From: Chromera velia | Lineage: Eukaryota; Sar; Chromeraceae | Direction: 5' to 3' | DNA: 41,349 nucleotides | NCBI GenBank assembly: GCA_018398765.1 | Contig: JAHBMJ010004392.1 | Location: forward strand, 1-41,349 | Part shown: positions 18,611 to 30,027 of the stretch, piece by piece | Layout: every line of letters starts with the position of its first letter | Position numbering within the stretch: the first letter of the stretch is position 1 | Translations under genes and position numbers: made by a program | The notes under the pieces: generated by a model | Told to the model about the DNA's origin: nothing | Database searches by the model: none | Seen by the model: only the letters and a program-made list of their open reading frames with translations

Positions 18611-21600
18611 TCATCCAGGTCGACGTGCAAATTGCCATGCCTCGTACGGAGGCTCGGCAAGGCCCGGATCAGTGATGTGTGTCATCCATGGGCCTCGAAC
18701 TGTTTGGCCATCCGGTCTTGTCGTCACCAGACGCACCGACGGGGCCCGAGCCTGAGGGGGCTGAGCAGGAGGGCTTGCCCCTCTTCCCTGCCCAGGCTGC
18801 CCCGGTCCCCTCAACTGTCCTCCTGCCCCACTTCCCCCCAACAGTGAGGAAGGCAAAGGCGCTGTTCTCGTGCGCCCTCCCACTCCTGCTGCCAGGTTCC
18901 CCCCGTCTCCTCCTCCATTTCTTTCTCTTGGTGCTCCCAACGCTGCTCCCACTCCTCTCCCCCCTCCCCGGCTGGTCACAGTCAAAATTTTGCTTCTGCT
19001 CTGAAACGGTGCCGTCTCTTCCCTTTCTCTTTCTCTTCCTCTCTGCCCTCCAGGAACCGCAGAGACGGAGCCAAAAACGGTCTGCGGCGCGTCGGAGGAG
19101 CTGCTGCTCGCAAGGGCCGAAGCCTTCCTCTTTTTGCAATTTTGATTATCCTTCTCAATTTCCCCTCCTACCTCGATGTCGCCCCAGCCTGCTGGCCTTA
19201 CTCGTGGCGCTCCAGTTGGGACTGCCTCACTGAATCCAAGTCTTCCTCCCAGGTCTCTGACAGCAGAGGGGGGCATGACGGAAGAATGGGGGGGCAGAAC
19301 GCTTCTTGCAGGGTTCAGAGCGAAAGCAGAAGAAGGAGCCGCTGTGTTCAGGTTCGGGGTTGGGATGGGGTTGGGAGGGCGGCGGTGCGCGAGCGGCGGC
19401 TTCGCAACCCCTGTGGCGGTGTGCGGGGGAGGTGCCCGGGCGGTTTCTCTTCCCGTTCCTTTTCCCCTGTGCAGGGCCGCAGGAGCAGCTGAGAAGTGGT
19501 GCAGCGGCAGGGAGACGGGATGCTCCCCACTGGGTTCGATTTCCGGTTCCATGGAGGGAGCGGGTGAGGGTTTCATCAGCGTACTGGGAGGCACTGGACG
19601 GTGCAGGGGCATGGGATTGACGGAAGCTGCTGAGACGGGGTGTGAGGCCCCTGCTGCCTGCTTTTGGTGGTGTGCAAAGTTCCTGTTCTGGCTTATCCCG
19701 GCTTTCGTTCGCTCCGTCTCCGTTGGGGGCAGCTGAAACTTCACCCATCCACCTGAAAAAAAGGGAAAAGCCTCCACCATCTGCCCACACTTTCTGAAAT
19801 TCTGCTGGTCGCCGTTTGTCTCTGCAGGCGAAGAACAAGAAGAGGAAGAAGAAGCCAATTCTGTCCCCGTCTGAAGGAGGAGGAAAGCCCGGCTGTTTGC
19901 TTTGTCTTCCTCGTCTCGCACAAATGCGAGGGTGAGGATGTCAAGAAGAGAGAAGAGCCGGTCCGAGCCGGTCCGGGGGTCAAGAACTCTCATCTTCAGC
20001 AACTGCATGCAACCGTAAAAGCGCACGCACAAAGAAGGGAAAAGTATCAACAGATATCAGCCGCATAGTCAGAGAGAGAACAGGAGAAGCAACGAAGAAG
20101 CAACAGAAAATGTGAGGAAGAAATCACCTACATGCATGCAACCGGGAGGGAAGGGGATACCGTGACCCCATTGCGTCCTTCCTCCCTTGTCACTCAGACG
20201 GACCCAGACAGACAGAATGATGGAGGGAGGATGAAATTAAGGGAGGGAGAGAGGAAGGGACAAGCATGGCAGGAAGCAACAGTGTCGGAATGGAAGGAAC
20301 GGACTGCAGTCTGACAGGTGCCACCCGTCATGTTGGCGCTGACTATGTAACCAAAAGAAAGGAATGGTTCATGCATGCACAAATGAAGGAAGAGATAGAT
20401 ACTAAAGAAAGAAGCAGAAGACCACCTGGCGGGAAGGAGGAGGCGGCCTCGCTTCTTTTTCAAGAAGAGAGAGAGAGAGGGAGAGAGAAACGAACAGAGA
20501 AAGAACGGAAGGAAGAAATTCAGAAAGGTCGAGAAGGGAGAGAGACAAAGAAAGGGACGCAGGGACTCAGCCAGCCTTGTACTGAATTCGCCAAAGAAAC
20601 TCCCGGTGGAACAAAACCCAATGGTATCCATCCAGTAAAAGCCCGGCCGTTAAAAAAACAAAACCAAAAAGCCAAAAGCGTATTGCGCGCCTGCCATCGG
20701 GTCATCCTCTCACTCACTCACTCACTCACCCACCCACCCTCATGCACGCGTTCTTCTGCCTTTCGGAGGCTTCCTCTGTCGCTCTCTCCGTCTCCGGGTT
20801 GACCTCGGCACTGGTAGCGTCCTCCTTCTCCCCTCCTTCCCCTCCTCTTTCCTGTCCCTTTCCCTCCTGTCTCCCCTCCCCCTCTGTCTCTCCACTATCT
20901 CCAGCAGCAGATCCTCCTTCTGTCTCTGTCTCTGTCTGCATGGGGGCTGGGGGGACTCCAGGGGGAGCCTCGAAGGGGTTCAGCGGGATGAGCGAGCAGG
21001 GACGAGGGGGGTGGATTTGGATCGCTTTGGCTCGCCCGGCCTTTTTCTTTTCCTTTTCTGTCTGTGACTGTGCGGCTGGTTGTTCCATTTCTTTTGCTTG
21101 GCCTTTCTTCTCTTCTCTGGGGGGCGGGGCAGGCAGAAAGGCATCCGACGGGGGGTCAAACAAACGACACGGAAAGAGGGAGGCCAAACAACGAAGGCAA
21201 GCCTCCGGCGAAGAGAAGGTCAGCTGATCGCTCGAGTGGGGGGAAGCCTGAGGGGGGAACCCCCAAAACGCTGCCGTGTGCAGACCGGCTTTCAGTTGTG
21301 CTTTTGCACGCTGTACGACGTCTGCATCGTTCACGCAGAGTCTCCATTTGTGCGGCGCCCTTGTCGCGAATCCGGGCAGTTGGTAAGGGTGGTTATGGAG
21401 CACAACTTTCACTTCCTGTAGCTCTGACAGCTTGGAAGGCTCTGCTGACTTCAGGAGCTCCTTTTCTCCCCCCTCCCGTTTCTCCCCACAGTCGCCCCCC
21501 CCTACGCCATCTCTTCGGACGAAAACGACGAAAGTCACGGGAAGTGTCAAACGATTTCGCGGCAATGCCCCGGGCAATGCCCTCTTGGGAACGTTCTTTT

Positions 21601-21883
21601 CGAACCAGTAAATCTTCTCCGTCACCCTCTCTCTTTCTTTCTCTCTGTTGCAAAGCAAATGCCCCCCGCAAGAGGCCGTCTTGGTCTCGCCCCCACAAGT
21701 TCCCCCCGCTCCTCCGGCCGCCGCCCCCTTTCCAGCAGCCCCAACCCCCGGCAGGCCCTTCACGTTGATCATCCCCCCGAGGGACCGACCAGACCCCGCA
21801 CCAGTTCCTCCGGGAGTGCCGCTCTTCGAACTCCCTCCTGCAGACAGACAGACGCACACGCACAGACACACACACACACGCAC

Positions 21884-21923
<40 letters not shown>

Positions 21924-22058
21924 TCATTTTTTTCTTCCTTATTCACAAAGAGACAGACTCAAAGAGAAGAGTCGCGCCACTATAGGGCGTTTCCTTCGCA
22001 CCTTCCCCCTTCGAAACTCTCTGCCAGATCGCATTACAACTGTGTGGTGTGTGTGTGA

Positions 22059-22116
<58 letters not shown>

Positions 22117-23149
22117 GAGAGTCAGAAAGAAAGCAAGAGAGACGGGGAAGGGGGGAGAAGAGAAAGAGCTGAGAAGCCGTCGAGTATGCTTTCCAACTGA
22201 CTGACTGCTTTTCGCCCTCGCTTTTGCGTTGTTCCTGATTTTCTCTCTTTTTGCCTTCAAATGCCGGTGCTCTTCTTCGTTTCTGTTCTTTGCCGCTTTC
22301 GACATCTCTGGCGCTGGTTTTTTCGGCACCGTTCGGGGTCCCATTTCCAGCCTGCACACAGATACGTATACGCACGCACGCGAATAAGAATGAGTGTGCG
22401 TACACGTGCGGACGCCTTTGCACACGTGAGAGGAGAGGAACTGAAGCGGGGAACTTGTACGTCAATGTGGAGGGAGGATCGCATTGCCGACGAACCAGTC
22501 CGCACACGTACGCACAAATGAATAAATATCTACACGATACAGAGACACACAAGATACATACCCACGCCCGAAAGCAGCTGCATGCATACGGGCCAGCGGC
22601 ACCCAGCCGTCATCTTGGAATCGTTAGGAAACCCCTTCCCCTTCCCGTACAGTGAAACGGAACGGAAGAAAGAACGAGAGAAAGCGAATGTTCACAGAGA
22701 GACGTCCTACAAGTATCAGTGAAGCTCTCTCTGTCCGGAAGGGTCAATGCAAAAATACACAATCAATTTGATCAGACAATTCAAAGAAACAGAGAAGAAA
22801 GTGGCAGGGCCCCGTCTCAGTCAAGAGATACGCACACACATCTTCTGTCTCTTCTTCCTTCCTCGCCTGCCTGCTTCCTTCTTCCTGACAGACAGACAGA
22901 CAGACTACATGGTTTCTTTCCCTCTTCTTCTTCATGAACACAACAGACAAAAAGAAAGAAAGCAACAAAGACAAAAGAACATCACGACAACTCAGACAAA
23001 GTGGGCAGGGGTCCCGAAAGGTGAGAGTTAAGCGCCCCTTGCCTCTCCACCTCCTGACAAACTTTCACGTGATCACCGGGTTCACACGTTAATCCTCTGC
23101 TGCTTCCACTCAAGACAATAAAGAGAAGAAAAGAAAAGGACAGACAGAC

Positions 23150-23185
<36 letters not shown>

Positions 23186-23504
23186 CGCATGAGTTTCAGA
23201 TGTTCTCTGATCATGTTGAAGGGAATCCGCAGGTGCTCCCACTCCAGACGGTACGCCGGGTGGTCTACCAGCATTCTCTTCAGCCTTTTGGCCAGGAAGA
23301 TGTAGAACTCTTTCTCAAACCTGAATGGATCATTCGAATGGAGTGGAAGGGAAGGGAAGGGATGAAGGAATCGATGCATGCACACCCCGAGAGAGAGAGA
23401 GCCGGCCATGCAGACATACATGAAATGAACGAAGCGATAAGGAGACAGACAGGCACATTACGTGTTGTTTCTTTTTCATCCTTTGACAGACTATGTCGTC
23501 TTTG

Positions 23505-23538
<34 letters not shown>

Positions 23539-23802
23539 TTACGAAAAATCAATCGGAGAGCAGCTAAATAGTGAGACGTAGAATGAACGTGAAGACCGAC
23601 AAAAAGAGAAAAGAGTGCAGCAGCTGAGGGAAGATTTGTAAGCATGAAGAAAATCCGTTCAAACACCAAAAGGAATCCCGGCGGCTTTCTTTTCTCCTCC
23701 CACTCTCCCCTCCACCCGTTCAAATAAAACAATATTATTGCTCATATGCATAAAAAAAGGAATGCAGCCTGAACGAAAAAATGAAGAAACGCAGATGCGC
23801 GA

Positions 23803-23833
<31 letters not shown>

Positions 23834-26800
23834 GCTTCTCTCTTCTCTTGCCCGACTGACTTTTCCTCCAGCTCTCTCCCTCTGTTGGGATTAACCTTCC
23901 GCAGCTCCGCTCTGCGTCGGCCAAGAGACAAAGAAAAAACGCAGTTTTTGAAAACGACTACTCTTACGCGTCAAGTCACACAGCACAGAAACGAACACAC
24001 GACCATCACGTACACATGCAGCCTCCCTTCCCTTTTCTTCCATATCTGCCGAAACTGCAAGTCTGTCTCCCTCTCTGCAAATGAATTTGCGCCTCGCTTC
24101 GATCGTCCGTCAAGCATGAGTGATGGATGAGTGCCGGCCCACGGAACATTCAAGAGTCTGAGAGGCATCTCTCTGTGACGGGGGCAGCGTGAGAAAAAAA
24201 TGACTTCAAAAAGAGAAGCAAAGCATCCTATCAGATTGCAAAAAGCGCAAACGTCTGTCCGTATCTGCGCAAGGCATGGATGATGCAAAAAAGACTAAAC
24301 CTGATATGTTGCTCCACGAACATTGCCTGCATTCGAAGTTTGTGGAGAGACTCCCATCTGCAAAGAGTCTCGGCCCATTCTTGAGGAAAGATACTCGGGG
24401 TTGTCGGCTTTTTCTTCGCAGTCTCCTTCCCTCCAGCTCCGACCCCTACCTCAGGAAGGGGAGCCGATGCTTGCTTGTCTCCTTCCTTTCCTCCCTGCAT
24501 GCGCGGATGGACATACAGATGCGCAAATCCACAAATAAGTGAATAAATGTACAGACAATACAGCTCCATACGCCCACCGACGATGGAAGAGTCCCACAAT
24601 CTCCACGTATACACAAAGCTATCAATCCCTAGACCTGAAAGCGAAGCTCTTTTTTTCTCCTGTCTACGCTACGCCTTCCCTCTTGACTGACCCCGTTGGC
24701 CGTTCTTTCTTTCATCCATCCATCCATCCATCCGGACATTCAATCCATCCATCCCAACAATATTGGCACGCCTGCATGAGCGTTGCCTCCCCGGAGGAAT
24801 CAATCAGCCCCCCACAAATAAATACACAAAGCCAGGTCGAGCTTTTCACACTCGCATGCGCGCATGACTAGAGGAATCCACAAGGATTTGCGTCTCTGCT
24901 TAAAGATTGCATGCAGCCCTTTCGATCCTTTAGCACGCATGCCTAGCTGCATCTCCCTCCTTCCCTCCCTCCCTCCCCATGCAGTGCAGCCCCTTTCTTC
25001 AGCCGTGTCCGCTGGTTTGTTTTTCCTCTCTCCACTCGCACTGACCTCTTCAGCGCTCTGCGCACAGTCCTTTGTCAACCTCAACCTCAACCCCCCTCCC
25101 TCTCTCTCCGCCTCTTCCTCTTCTTGCTTTGCCTGTGTGCCCACACGGGGGGCTGCATGTTCAACTTGCGGGTCCCCTTCCTTCTTCCCTTCTGGCGGTT
25201 CCTCTTTGTTGGCCTGAATGGGAGCTCGTCTGCCTGCTGAGTCAGAGGAGGAGGAGGGAGGCGAGACAGAAGGCTGCAAAACCAGAATCGGGACAACCTG
25301 ACCGTCTCCGTTCGGCTCGGCAGGCTCCCCCATCAACACATCTCCCCCGTACTCTCTGACCGTGTCATCCTCAGCAGGCTGTACCCCCGCCTCCCCCTCT
25401 GCTGCTGCCATGCCGACGTCCGCATCAACAGAAGAACCAACACCTCCTCCTGAAGCGGAAGAAGAGGAAGATGCAGCTGGCGCCCTTTCTGTTGCATGGG
25501 GTACGGGGACAGAAGACATTTTCTCGTCCTCTTTTTCTCCTTCTCCTGCCAGTTGCTGCTGTGGATCGGTGACCGGAAAGGGAGGGGGAAGGGGAAGCGA
25601 ACAGGGGGGGTTTCCAGTCGCTCTGCATTGAGGGAAGGCACGGACACACCAGGCAAGAACCGTCAATTCCCACAGGCTTTGTTCTTCCTCCTCTGCAGGA
25701 GCGGCTGCTTTTGCCTTCTGCCACCTCTCTTGGTGCTCTTTGCTGGAGGCGAGGAAGGAGAACCACTCCGCGCGCTTCCCTTCGAACAACGTCAGGGCAA
25801 CTGCCTCTTCCTCAGACGGTCCCTCCCCCTCTTCCTCCCCTCCACACAGAGCCCCCATGCCCCCCTCTCCCTCGCCCCCTTCTTCCTCTCCTAGAGCGAG
25901 CGCAACAGAAAGAAAGGGGTCACGGTCAGCAGCAAAGGTGGATTGGGGCTGAGGAGCGGCAGCATCTGACCGTGATTGCACGCTCTCAGCCCGAGAGGGG
26001 GGGGGAAGTGGGTTAGGATGAGGATGAGGGTGAAAGTGAAGGCTTCCCGGCTCTCCTCTGTCTCGTCGGACGGGGGTGGTTGCAGTGGACTTGCCGACTC
26101 TCTCTCTCTCTTCCTCTTCCTGCTGCTGCTGGTGCAACTGCTGCAACACACGCGGAAACCTTCTCGGGGGGCCGCCTGGAGTGCCTGCCCCCGATCCTCT
26201 TTCTGAGCTGGGATGGGACGGTTCTCTGCTCCGCTCCTGATTGCCGTCTTTACACCCATCCACAGGCTCCATGTCAACGTCTCCGTCACTGTCTCCGCTG
26301 GGCTCAAGAGGAGCCTCACGACTCCCTCCTTCTCTTTCTCTCTCTCTTTTCAAGTCGCGATGTGTGTGTTCCTCCATGTCCCTTTCTCTTTCCTCCGGCA
26401 CAGGCGACAGACACATGATGATCGGATTCTTCTTCGGCTGCCCTGGCCCTAGGCCTGGCGCTTCTTCAATTTCTTCCTCCCTTGGCTTCCCCTCCTCCTC
26501 TGGGTCCTTCTGCTGCTGACTTCTTCTTGCCTGACCCTCTCCCTCTGCCTCCCCCTGAGACTGCCGACGAGCGAGAAGCACGGACGACGGGGACGCCCCG
26601 GGCATGGGGGGACCTGCGCGGGGCTCGGCAGACGCAAATGCCCAGCGGAGCAGGAGGGAGGGGGAACGGCCAATTCGGGCATGGGGGGGCGTGGAGGCGA
26701 CGAGGTGCGACCCGGCAGAGGACCTCATGGGGGGTGACATGAAGCTCAGCATTGCGTTTTGGCCTTCTTTTTCTTTTTCGGCGTTAGAGGAGGAAAGGGG

Positions 26801-27166
26801 AAAGGGGCTCGGGGGAGCAAGCAGATTTTTTTCTTTTTCCTTTTCGTTCTCTTTTTTTTCTTCTGGCTCCTTGGCGGGACCACTGGAAGAGGATGAGGAG
26901 GAAGAAGAGACTTGTCGCTCCTTCTCCTTCTGCTTGGAGAGCTGTTTGAAGTTTTTGATTGCCTGCTTGAGTGCAGAGCGAAACTTCCCCCCCTCTCCTT
27001 CCTCTGGTCCCGTCACTGATTTCGCAATCGCCTCCAGGTACCGAGGCTCCTCTTCCTGCTCAATCACCGTCGTGATAAGCCGCTGGTAACAAAGAACCCG
27101 CCACCAAGTCTGCATAGAATTATTGCAATACCAAGGAGAGAAAAGGACAGACAGCACGCACACACA

Positions 27167-27219
<53 letters not shown>

Positions 27220-27630
27220 GGGAGGACAGATACGGTCGCAAAGGGAACCGTCTGAATCAGGAATGATCACCACAAACGATAAAAGCCAGATGGATGGCTG
27301 TATGACTGAGTCGACGTATTCAATTGAGGCCCGAACAGGGCAGAGGCGCCAGTCAAACAATACGGATGCATGGAAGGAAAAAAGCAAAAGCTGCTTCATT
27401 CATGTCAGGGAGGCAGTGCATGCGTTTTCCTTCCTCCGTCTTTCCCTTCCTCCCTCTTATATTGTGAATATATTGATTGACTGACGCACGCAGAAGTTTT
27501 TCCGGGTCATTCTGGGAGCCAGGTCCTTGCAGCAGTCGCATAGACGCTCCATGAGTTTCTCGAACCGGGCCGTGCCCTCCTTCGTCTGCCCGAGAACCTC
27601 TTTTGCATAATCCCGCGCCGACACTCTGCA

Positions 27631-27670
<40 letters not shown>

Positions 27671-28346
27671 AACAGAGAAGAAGAGTCACATGCCGAGAGG
27701 GAGAGAGGAAGGGAAAGAAATAATGAGGGAAGGGGAAAGGGAGGGGGAAGGAAGGAGAGTGAGACGAGAGACTCAAAGACAGGCAGACTCCTCTCATTTA
27801 TATCTCTCTTCCTTCTTTGCTGTCCTTTTCCTTTTAACAGACAGAAGAAGATTCTGACAGATGAACCATCGTTTTGCACAGCTCACAGTCATAAAAAAAA
27901 GAAGAGAAAAGGCAATAGCTCAAATAGCCGTTCCAACAGACAGACAAATAAAAATACTAAGAGACAGGCAAATCTTCGAAAGAAGGAAGGCAGGGAGGGG
28001 AACAGACTGAAGTGCCAAGCGCTCCACCGATGGATCAATCAATCCATCGATTCATTCAACCAATTGACTTTTTTCGACTGCGCTCCACGAGTAAGAACCA
28101 TGCAGAAGACATCTCTGGTGTCTCTCGCGAAGCCAGGCAGGCAGGGCACCTTCCCTCACCCTCTCTCTGACTATCGATAGTTTCGTTCAAGATACACGAA
28201 ACCGAACGCAACAGAGATGCAGAAGGAACAAAAGGCGAACAGAAAAGGGGCTCTGAACTCGGAGAGTTGAAAACTCGGGCGTCGGACCCCTTTTGCAGTA
28301 CGTTTCAATAGTCGTGTGTTTCTGCACATTCCTTGCAGGTGCTTGA

Positions 28347-28385
<39 letters not shown>

Positions 28386-28881
28386 CTGGTGTCTTTGGCT
28401 GTTTCCCTGTGGATCCTCTCTTCCTTCCTTCCGCCTTCCTTCCTTTGCTCCTGACGGACGGACTGACTGACTTGAGGCTGCCCTGGTCAGGCTCCTTGTA
28501 GAGAGAGTCCCAAATTTCGTCCAGAGCGTCCTTCACTTTTCTCTTCTGGGCTTCCTGATTCGTCGCATCTGCCGGCAAGCAGGCAGACAGCATGATCTAA
28601 AATACAAATTTCATACATTAAATACAAAATGTATGAAAATAAATTCTCTTCTGGGCTTCCTGATTCGTCGCATCTGCCGGCAGGCAAGGAGGCAGACAGG
28701 TAGAGAGAGAGATCGAAAGAAAAGGACGGAGAGAGAGAGAAATACGGAAGGAAGGAATCAAGGAGACAAGGTGCGTTGAGCAGTGAAAGAAGGATTGCAT
28801 GGGCCTAGACAGGAGAGAGGCAAAGGCTGTGCACTTCTTCTTTTCCAATAGAGTTTGCTCAGCTTTTATTCACAGATCAAG

Positions 28882-28912
<31 letters not shown>

Positions 28913-29996
28913 TCTGTGCGGTCATCGAATGCGGGATCGAGCCCTTCTTCTCTTACCTGACCGACAACTGCCGACCGACAGCGTGAATTAATGACTCGTC
29001 CTTTTTGTTTGCTTGCGTGGGGAGAGGCATGATGGCTCGACCCCTACAAACAAGAAAAATCGTTTCTCGCTTTTTTCATCCCCCGCCAAGAGAAAGAAAG
29101 AAAGAAACAAACAAAGAAAGAAAGAAAGAAACTGCCTGCCTGCCTGCCTTCTTGACTCACGAACTGACTCATGCACTTATCCTCCAACGTCTCGAAGCAG
29201 TCCGCCCACTCCTGGTTGTCTTTGAAGGGGATCTTCGTCTTCTCGATTTGCCACACTCTTTCGTCTTCCTCTTCATCTTCAGATTCCTCTTCCCTCCTTT
29301 CCATTCCCTCTTTCCTCCTCTTCCTCCTCCTTTCCTCCCGCTCCCTTTCACCTTCGGTGCCCGAAGATTCCGAACTCTCTGCAACACACCGGAAAGAGGA
29401 GAAAAGGGCCCGGGCCATATCGGCCTCTGACTCTCCGTCGGTCTCTCTCTCCTTCTCCTCGCTGTCTCCGTCTCCGTCAGAACCCGACCCCCCCCCCTCG
29501 CTGTCCGAGGCCGAGGCCGCCGACGAGGAAGAAGTCGAAGTGTACCCTTCCAAATCTCTATCGAGGTCCTCCCTCTCGTCCTCACTATCGATACCAAAGT
29601 CAGACAGCACACCCGAATCGTCCAACCAGCCGTCCTCCTCGTAGAAAAAATCCCGACGCGCGGCCGGAGGCGGCACGGCCTGGGCCTTTTTCTGTTTGTG
29701 CTTCTTTCGATCCGGCAGCCCGTCCCCCCCCCCGTCAGCAACCAGCCCCCCGCCCCTCTCATCATGATCTTCTCGCCGCCTCTGTTTCTCCCGAGCTACA
29801 CGGAAGCACGTCGACTCCGGATGCCCCACGAGGCCTGTCTTACTGATGCGAGCAAGAAGCGAATTGACGCACGCAGTGAGAGAGTCAACCACCTGATTTT
29901 TCTCTCTGTATTCCTGCACGCATTTTTCGGCGGCACAAGAAGAGGGGGACGGGGGGAAAAGATGCAAAAAGGCAGAGAGAAACAAACAAACAAACA

Positions 29997-30027
<31 letters not shown>

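Noticed and set aside
19176..19736. Plus-strand frame rich in G and A opposite the last exon of the large gene
   Set aside because: It mirrors the proline/serine-rich minus-strand coding sequence and has no domain or splice support.
20266..20802. Plus-strand frame of 178 codons
   Set aside because: It is K/E/R-rich, has no domain, overlaps an intron and the end of an exon of the minus-strand gene, and looks like repeat translation.
22982..23105. Possible extra exon of the large gene (about 23081-23098 onward, containing GDHVKVCQEVERQG)
   Set aside because: The acceptor is plausible, but no good phase-matching donor follows; exons 23320-23186 and 22351-22206 join directly in phase.
23541..23732. 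Possible small exon ending at a consensus GTAAGT on the minus strand
   Set aside because: Its phase does not fit either neighbour in the large gene model and the sequence reads as hydrophobic, T-rich DNA. It is left as an open possibility.
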